From Planococcus citri (Eukaryota; Arthropoda; Insecta; Hemiptera; Pseudococcidae), in assembly GCF_950023065.1 (NCBI RefSeq), contig NC_088681.1, forward strand, positions 33,886,836-33,950,835: a DNA stretch of 64,000 nt, written 5' to 3'. This document shows positions 48,548 through 61,300 of the stretch, in pieces (the first letter of the stretch is position 1; every line of letters begins with the position of its first letter). The translations under genes and the position numbers were made by a program. The notes below the pieces were generated by a model. That model was given only the letters and a program-made list of their open reading frames with translations. It ran no database searches and had not been told where the DNA came from.

Positions 48548-49463
48548 TGAAAAATCACTGCTTAAAAAAACCTTTTAACTTTCATATTTCAAAGAATTTT
48601 ATTCTCTTACTTTACTTTTTACTTTTTCTCTCAAATAGTTGATTTGTTAATTTTTCAAGTGGGCTCATTTTGTATTTTTAGCATATGTACCCACACATGA
48701 GAAGTTGTAACAACTTCAATAAATATAACAATGTTTACAAAATAATTGAATTTGATTTCAAATTTATGAAAACCTGTACTTACTCCAATGTTACAGAAAA
48801 TTACAAAGTTCAAACAAAAAAAATTCCTTGTGGGGGGGGGGTTAAAAATATTTTGGAAGGAAGTGATTTTTTTTTTTTGAAAGATACGGTACTTAGTGAA
48901 AAAAGTAGTGAAAAGGTTGTGATTTTCAGTCAAAAAATTCCGATAGACACTCCGTCTGACTTTTGAGAACTTGAAAAAAATCATGATGAATTCTAGATAT
49001 TATACTTACTTCAGGTTTTTGAACCCCGATGAAATGACCAATTTCTGAAATTTTCATATTTTCTTTGACTTTTACAAACTTGAAAGAAATTCTGATAAAT
49101 TCTCAACATCATGTCAGAATTTTAAAAACTTTGAAATTTTTTTGAATAATTTCCGATAATTACAGCATATCAGAACTGACTTCTAAGTAAAAACAATAAA
49201 AATCATTGAATTTCTAAGAATACGTCAAACTTTCAAAAATAACTTTCTGATATTTTTTCAGACTTTTGAGTATTTTTATTTGAAATTATGTCAACTTGAA
49301 CGAAAAACATATCCAGGATTTGAAAGGGTATTTCTCGGGTGAAATAGATTCATCAAAATTTCAAAAATCCGAGGACAGGAGAATTTCACCAATTTTACCC
49401 TGGAATACCCTTTTTTGGAAAAGAGACTTTACCACCATTTTGCAAGTATGCCATTTCAAAATA

Positions 49464-50121
49464 TGTGATCTGTCACGAGAAAACCAGGTTAGTGTCCAAA
49501 AAATCGATTTGTTTTTTTTTATGGATATTGGTAGTACTTAGTGTGCAGAATCCGCCTGTGGTGGTTAAAACGTACGCGAACGATTCTTTTGACCCTAAAT
49601 TCAAGGTTAAAAAAATAGAGCAACAACAAAAAAAGTTTGAAAAATTTTTTTTGTGTGATTTTCTTGAAAAGTATGTTCTGGGGAGTCAATATGCAAATTT
49701 TTGGGGCAATCGGCCCACATTTGGAGAATTAGTGCCATTTTATTGAAATTTGAATGAGGCTTAAGCTGGAAAAATCAACTCTTTTCACCTTGAACAAAAT
49801 TTTTGAAAAAATTGAAAAACTCAATAAATAACTTTATTTTATAATAATTATTCATTCTTAGTAGTTTTCGCGAAATTTTTGGCGCAAAATTTTTAAAAAA
49901 CGAAAAAATTGATTTGGGGACATTTCGATTATTGGCCTTTGGCAACCCTGATTTTGAAAAAAATGTCAGATTATGTTGGCACCCCTTATGGCCAAAAGTG
50001 GTACAAGTTTCATGGACCTACGAATCATAGATCACCGAACACATAGATTCAAACCTTCAAATGCCCGTCCTGTAAAATTTACGTTTTGGACACTAACCTG
50101 GTTTTCTCGTGACAGATCACA
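49464..50121. mobile_element. TA-flanked 658-bp element with perfect 38-bp terminal inverted repeats
   Basis: The ends 49464-49501 and 50084-50121 are exact inverted copies of 38 bases, beginning TGTGATCTGTCACGAGAAAA. TA stands directly outside each end (49462-49463 and 50122-50123), the target duplication typical of Tc1/mariner-type elements. The interior has no transposase-like frame; the frame at 49465-49746 starts inside the left repeat and looks like chance. It is a non-autonomous MITE, and the perfect ends suggest recent activity. Confidence 0.85.
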
Positions 50122-52085
50122 TATGAGATAAGCAACTTCCAGCACAAACATAACATTTTTGTAGTTACCTAAAATGTTTCACTAGTCAATGTTGCTATTT
50201 ACTGAATGCTTACCTTAGGGGTAGATCGCGAAAAAAAATTCGGAGGAGTTCGATTGAATGGAATGGAGATTGGAGACCTTCATTTTGGGAGTTGGAAGCC
50301 ACCCAATTTTAGGTCAAGAGATGTCTCTGGAGGGGATGTGGGTTTTCAGAAGGGGCATTTTAAAAAAAAACGTTTTCTTTTTGCTCCAGCCCCTACCCAA
50401 CCTGTTTTGAAAAGAATTGCTCAGTTCCAAAAGATAATATTTGAGATTCTGCGTCGACCTTGGCAATTGCGATAAAAATCTTCAATTACTTTGAGTGGTT
50501 TAAAATTGTATCTAAAATTCAAACTAATACCTTCAAAAATTGAAAACAGTTAAACATAAACTTAGTCTCTTTCATATACGAAAATAGATCTAGAAATTGT
50601 TCAGCTTCTTCCCATGGAAATGAATCCGAAATTCGGAAATCTTTTACGAAGAAACTAAAGCATTTTCTAGGTTGCTTCCGGTTGAAAGAATCTACGAGAA
50701 TTGAGATACTCGTATTCCTGAATTTTGAATGATCAATGTTTTAGACCTAGTTATTTTAGAATGGCGGTTTTGATAGCAGCACCAGTACAAGTTACACTCA
50801 TAATTTATAGGGAAGGGACATTTCATAAAAGTCATTTTCTCCTAAGAAGGAACAACTGGGAGAAGTGAGTGTGAAAAAATTCCACTGTGAATAAATAATG
50901 TGCATCCTAATACCTATATTTTCCTTCGTATCCCCTATACTCACTCATAGTTAGACAACGGTGACCACTCGTCTCATCAGAGACTTGCTTTAGCATATAT
51001 AAATACACCACAAGCGTCGCGTTGCCCATCTTCTCATATCCGTCGTCTTACTTAGTCGTATATATAATTTATTTAATCGATTTAAACTTGGCAGCGACTT
51101 TCCGGAAAACTTGCTCCGCAATGTTTTTTAACATGGTCGTCGGTATCTTGGCCATTTCAAATAATCTCCATCGCTATATTATTCGTGGAACCGGGAACGT
51201 GCATGCACCTTACGCTATGAAAGTATACGAGCTATAGACGTAGGTACTCGTATTTGTAGTGTGTGCTTAACCTATACGGTATCCTCTCACACGAGTATAT
51301 GCGGTCGTTTGTGGTACGACGAGTATTTGCGAAAACAACCCCATTTTACCCACATCCACCACCTCTCATGCGTCTATGCCAAAATCTTTCAAAATATACA
51401 CGTGCATTATGTTGGAAATAGCCGTGGGCTTTTTCCAGACAAAAAAATAACATATCGTAAAGTTTATTTTACCGTTGCGAAATATTCGATCGGATTTCTT
51501 TTTTTATTTGGAAAGCGTGGGAAAGACGATGAACGAGTAAGTAATTTTGGAATGAAAATTGTGTCTTGATGATCACGTGTCTGAGCTTGAAATTGATTAA
51601 CTTGTTTAAGAAACTTTTATGAATAATGTATGGCTACTTAGACTTACTTATAGTATACTTTGGTATCTGAAAGCGTTACCAAAGTGGATTTTTTCCGGCA
51701 AAGATGCGAAGCGTGATATTTTTTTATGCGTGGTTTTCGGACTTGGATTGTACTCCTACATAACTAATGAGGGTATTTTTGAATTTGTTTTGTGAATTTG
51801 GAAATGGTCAGTTGGGGGTAAACTTTCAAAATAAATTTCACTTCATGAGAAAATTTGTTGAATTGGTATCTCTCCGATTTGAACGAAGTGGAGATCGAAA
51901 GAACACGTTCTAAAATCCATGTTACTAAGATTTCAGGATCTAAAGTTCATTTTTGGATTTTGGTGAATTTTTGAAAATTTGAAAAAATTCAAAAAAACTG
52001 TTAAAGGGCGACTTTGAACAAAGTGGACCAATGTGAATAATTCCTTCCAATTCAATTCCCTCACATCAACAACATACTAGTTTTA

Positions 52086-52570
52086 GGCGATTCTGGAGCC
52101 TCCAACGCTTTTTCATATTTTCTCCAGGAACTTCAAATCGCTCTGGAAAGTCCAAAAATGAACTTTGGGACCCATAACTTTAGTCGGTGCTTATTTGGCA
52201 CCTTCTCAATCGTTTTAGATGGTTACCGCGAAATTCTAAAAGTGTCAGTTCAAAAATGCATTTTTGACCAATTTGTCTATTCCAGAAAAATTTGGAAAAA
52301 AAATCAAATTTTCAAAGAAGGTTTGTAACGAGCGGTTTTTCGGCAATTAATCGTCTGTGTCACTCTTTTGGACAACAATTTTAATTTTAACTTTTTTGGA
52401 GCCTCAGTCTCCAGAGAGCTTTCAAAATTCTTCAGAAATTTCAAATCACTCTGGAAAAGCCAAAAATGAACTTCAGCATTTATAACTTTGGTCGGTGCTT
52501 ATTATCGTTGTAGGGTGTTACCACGAAATTCCAGGAGTTTCAGTTCAAAAGAAAATTTTTGATCAAACTT
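52086..52570. repeat. Diverged direct repeat, spacing about 309 bp
   Basis: Copies at about 52086-52270 and 52396-52570 share GGAGCCTC, CTCTGGAAA, CCAAAAATGAACTT, ATAACTTTnGTCGGTGCTTAT and TTACCnCGAAATTC in the same order. For example TCGGTGCTTA is at 52183 and 52492. Related phrases appear near 44030-44180, so this is a local tandem of a dispersed family. Confidence 0.6.
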
Positions 52571-52825
52571 TCACACCATTGAAGAAGGTGGTATGAGTAT
52601 CAAGGAATTATAAAGTATGTTAATACGTTTGGTAATTTAAGAAAGTAGCAGTTCACTTCAAGACTTTGGTCTAGTGTGGATTACCTAGGAATCTAATACC
52701 ATATTTTGTACTCCTTTGAATCGATTTATCTTGGCTTGTATTGTACGTCAAGTGGATGCCTTTGAAAAATTACAATTTGCCTTCTAAATAAAATTGCATG
52801 TGATATGAAAAATAATGACAATTCA

Positions 52826-52866
52826 CTAACCTACAGTTTATTTTGTTTTTGTGTTTCAGGTGAGTA
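52826..52866 (+). promoter_or_regulatory. Recursive splice site (ratcheting point)
   Basis: A branch-point-like CTAAC at 52826-52830 is followed by a T-rich tract, then CAG at 52857-52859 immediately joined to the donor GTGAGT at 52860-52865. An acceptor directly abutting a donor regenerates a 5' splice site after the first splicing step. It is the known signature of recursive splicing in long insect introns. It implies a long plus-strand intron spanning this position, consistent with the candidate exon donor at 40333. Confidence 0.5.
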
Positions 52867-55800
52867 CAAATTTATGTTGTAAGAGTAAAATAATACGAAT
52901 GAGTAAGTTAGACATTTTAGTATTTTTTTTTGACATTTCATTGAATTTTGGCATTTTTTTAAAATGAAAAAAAAAAAAATGAAATCATCGAAGAATGTGT
53001 TACCTATATCGCATTGGTAAAGAATAATGAAAATTATCAACTGTTTCGAATAAAAGAATTTTATGTAGGTACTTTGTGCATCGAGAAATTTCCCTCAATT
53101 ACCTATACTCAATATAGGTACGTATATCTTCTCGAGGTTAGATACGAATAACACAATGTTAATGTGTAATAGATACCTAGTCTACTTTATATCCCTATTT
53201 TCCTTACTATTTGAAATATTTAAAACGAGCACCGATCATCAAAAATTAAACGTAATAAAAGTAGCGTTTCTTCCCTTCTCGTTCCTCCCTTTATTATGGT
53301 GCATTGAAATTTGTTGAAGCCGCGCGATGAAGGGAGTAGCGAAAAAAAGAAAGAACGAAAGAAAAAAAAAGGTGAAGTAAAATTGTCGAGTATTTGAACT
53401 TGAAATTCACTCGATGAATTATTAAGTTCGCTTGTTACGTTCAAAAGCACTCACTCACTGTTCGCAGATTATCGTATGGTGAATATCGAATTAAAATTCT
53501 TCGCAGCTATCGTTCTCGAACCAAAGTCTGCACTTGAAATATTAACCTATCTCTCATTTATGTACGCCAGAGCGATGTTTCCCCGAATGCGAACACTTTG
53601 TCGATGCTTTTTACAAAACATATCGCGCCCCGAATTAAATCTGAATCGTTAATTACGACTAATTAATTTATCTCGGCGTAGCCTCCGCTTCGTAGACCGT
53701 AAAATACGTTTTGTTTTGTAAATTATGTCTACATTATGCCGCAACTTCTTCTTCTTTGAAAGATTGGATGGATACGTGGATTCGTAAATACGAGTGTGAA
53801 TGGATAAAATTTTCGTACCTTTTGAAACCTCTCTGTTTTCGAATGAATTGGAATAAGCGACGAGTGTCGCCGCGTGAACATTTCACTTTATCCAATTTTA
53901 CGTAATTTCAAGCATGAGTGAAATGAGTAACGAGGTCGCGATGTATAAAAATTGAAAAAAATTTATCCATAAGCGGTTCTTTATATGTACGATAAGATTT
54001 TATATCTATTATTTGAAGATAACGGCGTAAAAGAAAAAAAATTATATAAAAGGTGGGATTTTTCTCTTTATCGCTGTCCTTTGGCGTCCTGCTTTTCTCG
54101 CGCGCGGTTTCTATACATATAATAAAACAATTTGAAAAACGTTGAGGAATAATTTACGTGATTGGAATTTTTGTAGCAGAGCGCGAAAGAGCGAGCGAAA
54201 AGCAAAGAATTGTTGGAAATGCTTCGCCAGATGTGGCGAACTGGAAAGACGATAATTGGAAAGCGAATCGATTAAAATTGATTAAAAAATTCTCCTTCGG
54301 TGGTCGTCACGTGTTCATCATGTCCCCTTCGTCCCATTTTTTTCATTTTTCTTTACTTATCAACACAAGTATATGGATAATCATCGTAGTATGTGATGTG
54401 TGGGTAATGAGTATACATGTGTGGAAAATGTTCCCGAAAATTTCAAAAAAAGATTTCAAGGGTTGAAATGATGAAAAATAATTGAACCCGTGTACCTCCT
54501 AAACTGTTTTAAAACCATATCTATAACGCTACAAATTAACCAAAAAAAAACTTAATTTTTTTTCCAAAGTCAACAATCAAAAATCAGTTAAAGTCAATGT
54601 CTTCCACCCATTGCAGAAATTTTAGTTTCTACTTCTCGATTGATAAGCATAAAAAGATATAAATTTCTAATGCAAATTAAACCGCACATGAATTTCGTTT
54701 ACTGGGGAATATTTTCAGCTAAGAATTCGCGCGTTTTGCAAAATTATTTAAATTGATGGCTTCCTCCGAGGAAACGTACTACGAAAGCCAGCTTATTTTG
54801 CGGTTTTCTCGACGCATTTACCAAATTGCTTATGTAACGAGCGGCCTGTTATGTCGTCGAAATAAGCTGCGAAAAATTTCATATTTCGTGTTACAGAAAG
54901 AGTGGAGGGGCTTAGGTTTTTCCAATTTTTACGCTAAATTAATCTCCCGCTGATATTTCGATGAGAAGAGACTATCGAGCTGTGAATATAATTTTATCCA
55001 ATACGATAATAGCATTATGCTAATCTTGAGGGAATAGTGGTGGGGATAGGGGTGAGGAGAGGTCGTAATATAACATGAATTCGATAACAGTCAAAGGACT
55101 GATTCGCTGGGCCAGCGTGACTTTTTAGTATATTTTTCAAGGTTTTGTCAACGATTGGATAATTGCTGATCAAAAAAGTCATTGCGAAAGAGAATTATTG
55201 CTGGGATATAAGGTCTAAAAAATGATCACCAGTTGAAAACCCAGTTTCATAACTCGTTATTTATTTCTGAATTTTCTCACTCGAGATTCCATTTTTTTTT
55301 TCGATTTTTCTTTCTCTAATGTATGGTCCGTCTATCTCTCTTTTTTTTAATTTACCAAGTCGCAGTTTCGTCAACTTGTTCTCTGTCAGTTTTGTCCCTT
55401 GTTTTAGACATCTGAGCTGTAGAAATTTTTCAGCGACGAACAAATTAAAACTTCGTTAATTTCAAAATTAACAACTTGAAATTTTTCATAAATTGAAAAT
55501 GTGATGAGAAACTGCGAAATGAAGTCGCGAGGCTTTATTTAAAATTGTTTATTTCTTTGTGACGGTCTAATTGGAGCTCGTGTCTTTTTTCTCATATCGT
55601 GTAACACTTTTATTTTGAAAGTTTGGAGAAAATTCCTCGATTAGAATGACCGACAAGAGGGGCCGAAAGAAATTCAGCGGGTATATATTTGAACTAGCAC
55701 TCTTATGTGACTCTATCGAGCGATTTATGCATTTTTCAAAAATCGTTTATACCTGGTTTCAATCCTTGTTTTAATCATATTTTGAAGGAAATGAAAAATT

Positions 55801-55914
55801 CCAAAATGTGTTGCTTAGTAGTAGCTCTAGAATGACTCAAAAACACCGTCAATGAAGAACAAATGCATGGAAAGAACTAAATTTCAGCTTATTTTCTTGT
55901 TTATATAAATTAGA

Positions 55915-55990
55915 AGCGGCCCAGACCCCCGGCTCACGACCTCTTCGCTCGGGCGCTCGACTGCTCGTTCGCTCGAGGATCTCGCTTCTT
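55915..55990. repeat. CGCTCG-rich patch
   Basis: CTTCGCTCGGGCGCTCGACTG and TTCGCTCGAGG follow one another in a short GC-rich block. The same word family (CTCGCTTCGCTCGG) occurs near 47870, and as GAGCGAAGCGAG in the foldback element near 922-938. It may mark fragments of one repeat family. Confidence 0.35.
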
Positions 55991-58359
55991 AAAAGCACAC
56001 CACTCACTCCAACTGAATGCTCAATGTTATAAAATACGAAAGCACTGAAGACAGATTCACGAATTATGATAATTTTAATAATAATTTCTAGCTTCATAGA
56101 GCAGAATTCCATTCCATTTGCATAATCCTTGCATATGCAAAAATTTATTTTTTGGAGGGGTGGAACGCCTGCATGCGCGCGCACATCTCGTCTGGTATAA
56201 CATAACGACATGCATCGCGATGTGTCGTCGCGTACGTTGGTAATGATGTGTGTGCTTGTGTGGGTGTGTATACACACATGCATTCTCTTAACGGATTTTT
56301 GTTTTAAAATGCCTCAAATACTATCAATATCGCGCGATCTAATGAACTTTTTGCTAATCTGTTTTCACCATTTTTATGAGCATGAAATTTCGAACATTTC
56401 CCTCGTTTACAGTACCCATCTAGCATTTTTAGTTTTCGAGATAATTTAATTCAAATTTGGATTCAAAATAGCTCAAAAACTAAGAACCCTAAAGGGTTAA
56501 TGTGAGCGAGAGAAATGTTCAGAATTTAATGCTCTTTAAAATGAGATATTAACCACCTCTCTAGCTTTTTTCGTTCTTGATATATTTGAGAATAATCGAA
56601 AAAACGGCAAAAACAGCCCATTTCAACTCAAAATTTGGGCCCTGTAGTTCTGAAATTTTTGTCCCGCGTATTTTTCCTATATTCTAGAGACGTTGAGCTG
56701 TCGATTAAAAAAAAATTAGCTCTGTAGGTGCCATAGATCGGGCTGGGAATTTTTTTCCGATTTTTCGGGTATTTTTTGGGTACCTATTTATTTTTCTTGC
56801 AGCTTTATAGTATAGATGTATAGTACGATTTTTTTTTTTTTTCAGAAAAATATCTCGAGAAAAATTTTTACTTTTTAGATTTTTGTTTGAATTTTCTCTT
56901 CGTGGTTTCTAAACTCTTACGCATTATAAAAATGTCAAAATTTCTGGTGAACTTGCTGGTAAATATGGATGTCTTAAATGTGAAAGTCATGATTTTTTGG
57001 TTAGGAAAGCGAGAGGAGGGGAAATGAGTAAAATTTTCGGCTCTAAACTTTTTTAGTTCCTCAAGAATACTATGAAAATTAATTCAAGCTAAAGGACTTC
57101 GCAGAAGTTTATCCCAAAAAATCTGTGATGGAAAAAATACTAAGAATATTCCATTCCATTTACTTAGATATATTTTTTACAAAATGTATTTTGTGCATTG
57201 ACGAATCGTTACAGAACATTTATTTTTTAAGCTTTTCAGCCAAATTTCAGAATTATTTTTAAAAATATTTTGACCCAAGTTCGAAAAATCCTCAAGACAT
57301 TCAAGTATCTAGGTACTCATACGTATTTTTAAATCATTAACTTTGTAGTCAATCACAGGGAAAATTGATTAATAATGGAGGGAGATGTGCATAAAGGCGA
57401 ACAATCTGATATTTTGAACAAAAAAAAATCGAAATTGAAGTACAATAATGTAGATTGTTTCATTATAGCCTCCTTCCCTTCATTTCTTCCTCCCTTCCGT
57501 TCTTAGAAATAACTATTGTCGAGCTTTAAATTAACCGAGTGGAGTCCAAAATTCACTTTCATGTTCATCTCCGCAAATGATTCTAAAATTATACTAGAAA
57601 TTTTTCGTTGTGCTTTTAAACGACCTTTATTTCTTTTTGAAAATTTTCAAAAAATTTACCATCAGTTCTAGCGTAAAATTCGTATACTTATTACTGAGAA
57701 CGCATTAATATCTCATTTTTCATAAAAACGTCCGCGTCATTCGCCGTCTTTTTTCACGTTTTGAAAACTTCAAATGAATAATTTTACTTTTTGTAAAAAA
57801 CAAATGAAACCTGTAAAATAAATTTAGAAAACAAAATGCCAAAGTTACTTTGAAACAACACGAAGGAATTTTTAGTTGGAAAATAAATATTAAGCCTGTT
57901 TTTAGGTTGCCTTTGAAAAATTACGTAGGTATACCTACCTCAACCTACCAACGTCATGAAAATCGTTGCTCGCTCATGTGCTATTTTTATTTGTCGAGGT
58001 GTTAATATATATTATTAAAATTAAAAACACCACTAAATACATAAAGTCGACAAGGATTACGTAAATTGTAATAAATCGATAAGTTCGCACGCGAATCGAA
58101 AAGCCGCACGACCTATGCAAATTGTTTTTTATTAAAACCTTACCATTGCTTGTTGAGTTGAGTTATCAATCGAATAAATCTTGCGAGTAATTCTCTTTTT
58201 AACGAGTCGATTAAAGTTGAGGTGTATTCTCATTTAATCCTATAAGCGTTCATTCGTAAGTTCATTATTTGCGGTAATTATAAAATTGATTCGATTAATT
58301 CACCTTCGTAAAGCGAATTTTCTACTCTTCGTGCGTAAAACCCAACGACAACCACGACG

Positions 58360-58381
58360 ACGACAACGACGACGTTGTCGT
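58360..58381. repeat. Short perfect hairpin in an ACG/ACA-rich tract
   Basis: ACGACAACG at 58360-58368 pairs exactly with CGTTGTCGT at 58373-58381 across a 4-base loop, at the end of an ACGACG/ACAACG-rich microsatellite-like stretch starting near 58345. Confidence 0.5.
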
Positions 58382-61300
58382 GTACTTTTCTCCGAGACCG
58401 TTCTAATACCTTCTCACAATATACAGATTAAACTTATCACCTTAATCTAGGGCTTTTAAACATATCGTAGGACTTTTTATAGACCTTTGTGTCTGAAGGT
58501 TTGATGAAAGTGAAGAGTTGAGTGGAGAAAAAATTACTTACTCGAGTTCTTTTTAAAAAATTGTACAAGATGGTACCTTTTAACCTAGGTATGTGATTTA
58601 CTGAGCTCACTGTAGTGTATATAAAATTATTTCTAGCGTTGACGAGAGATGCCGAAGTCCTAAAGAGAATTTTAAAGTTATGGCGTTGCTATGTGGTCTG
58701 TTCTAGGAAAAGCTATCTACATTTTTAATTTACAGGTATAGCTACTCCCTTTATGAGTGTATTATTAGCCATGATGTAGGTACACATTACAGAATTACGT
58801 GTCAAAAAATATCAGTGTTTTTTCATCAACCCCTCAAGACGTGGTCCTGCCTAGATGTTGTGGTGTTGTGGTCACATGATTTTTGTATCAAAATCAATGA
58901 TCACAATTTACCTGTTGAAACTATACCCTTAATCTCTCCTTAAAATGTTTTGAATTATACAGGGTCTTTCACAGGTGACCTACCTCCTTTTATCTGGTAA
59001 TAAGGCAGCTAATGCTGCACATTGAAGTGCCTGTATATTTGCCAACCTTCTGTATTGAGTACTGACAAGGGGATCTATTGAAGAATCCAACTTCGATTTG
59101 AATGTAAGGTATGTTTATGTTTTGAAAGAGCATGCCTTGAAACACTCATATAACCAAAATTTCAGCTGCCCAAATTCATTTTTTGATTTTTAATGAACTT
59201 TAGGAAATTAAAAGGAAAATTTTCAGCACTTTTTTAATGGATAACTCACAGAAATGCCTCGAGTTATTATACAGGGCGTTTCATATGTGCTTTATCTCCT
59301 TCCATCGACCCATCGAGTGACGTACGCCGGCTTGAAATTTTTTTTTTCGATGTTGGTTGGAAACTTCAATCTTTTGTAAGTCGAGAACCATAATAGGTAG
59401 AGATTTGCACTTTGCGCCAATGAACATCAAATTTTGTCTAGAATTTTTCCATGTGGATGATCTTTCTCTCAGTTGATTGGGGAAGGCCATGCAAAGCAAA
59501 ATATCCAAAAAAAAAAAACGCTTTTTCTAGAACTTTTCAACAACTTTTCCTCTCCACGTATCGTTTTCATTAATGTTTCTCAGTGTTATAAATGATAAAA
59601 TTCTAATAATAGTTTTTAAATCTTTTCTCTGCTCTGATAGCAAATTATGCCACGTGACATATCCTTTTTAAGGTTAATGGAGACGTCGAGTCCGAATATC
59701 AACTTATAGAGCTCGGTTTCGTCCGAAGATTACTAAAATGAATTATTTCATATCTACCTTGACATTTTGATGGTAAAAATTATTACAAGTAAAAAATCGA
59801 ACAATCTCGTGCTTATAATAATTAGTTAGCAGTGGGAATGTAAATGAGAAAGAATAACAGAAGGAGCTGTTGTAATTAAAATTACCCTTATCATTAATAA
59901 TTATTCTACCTCAACTTCAAAACTTTCACTCTGGCGCATAGGTATTCTCTTTGCCCCTTTAATCTATCATCCCACGGGCTCCATCCTACACATTCACAAC
60001 GTCACTCGCCACCCTTGAGGGTCAGGCTGGTCAAGCCGTGTCGTATCAAATTCATTATACATTTCTCAATATTCTCGATACCCGTAAAACCATCCAACAC
60101 GAGAACAATATCGAATTATACAGGGAAAAGGGGAGATTTAATTTCGTTGCGAGAAAATGAACCGGCGGGGCGCGGGGCGGCATGTTGGCCGGTGCCACGT
60201 GGTCTTAGTTACCTCTGTAAAATCACCCGATATAACCGCAACGTAAATGCTGTGGCCTAGTTCGATGTTAATGCCGCAACAAAGAAAAGCACGCCGCTAG
60301 AAGATGGATGTAATATGCTGACATCTTAATGTGCACCTGACCGCAACGAAAAAGCTGGCGAAATTCGAAACAGAATGGGAAAAAAACCTAAACTAAATGT
60401 AAAATGGCTTTTAGAACATTAGGTAGGGTACATTAAAGTTTACGAGGCGTTTCAGCTTCAGTGTCTTTTTCTTCCTTCTCACATTTTTCTCGTTAAATTA
60501 TACGATACTGCGGAATATCTCTCAATTCTCGTACATGGGTGATACACCTGTACGTGAAACATGTGCTCTTATGTGGTAGAAGAATTCGATGACAGTGAAA
60601 ACTTGCATCAGTTACTAATTACTCGGCACGTTTACCTCTGTCAGTAAGACTGAGACTGAAAAAGAAACGTCGTTTTCGGATTGTTCAAAATTTCAATCAA
60701 TCACTAACTGTATCTGAAAAAGGGGTAAGTTGTACTTTGAAGACGTTTAGGATTATCAAAGTAATGAAAATTTGCTGAGTTTGTAATAAGTAATATCGTG
60801 CGAGCAAAAATGAACCGTGAACAGGGTTCTTTGAAGGGTAGGATATTCATTTCAATAAGTAACCTAGTCCTAAACTAAATCTTCTAATGTAAGTGTACGT
60901 TTCAAAATAAAATCTTATGTAGTTCCGGCAAGTCAATTCAATCAGTGAGATAAAGCACTACATCTGCAAGTATTTTTCCACTGTTCATCTTCGGACCCCT
61001 CAATTAATTTAACACTTGTGCAGAAATTTACAGTTCATTTTTACGGTTTTATTTCTTTTAAAAAGAGTGTGAAAGTAAAAATTCGCAGGTATTCGATTTT
61101 GTTAAAATGTAAGTGGGTAAGCACTAAGCACCTACCTATGTGGTTAATCTTGAGTTGAAACTTTCTCAAGAAATTACTCACAAGGAAAGTATCCTAATCG
61201 GCAAAAACATTTTAAAGTGGACAAAGAGGAATCGGCAGAGGACTCCAAAATACACCACCAGCCGAATTTCAAATGCTGAAATTCATTTTTCGATTTTTGA

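Noticed and set aside
55849..56283. 144-codon minus-strand frame rich in His/Thr
   Set aside because: The N-terminal His/Thr repeat is a translation of a TG/CA tract and the C-terminal Arg-rich part translates a CGCTCG repeat. No protein family.
59281..59508. 75-codon minus-strand frame (MDILLCMAFPNQL...)
   Set aside because: It overlaps a repeat-like stretch bounded by ACAGGG phrases and has no known domain. It could be a fragment of a decayed element, but nothing supports a specific family.
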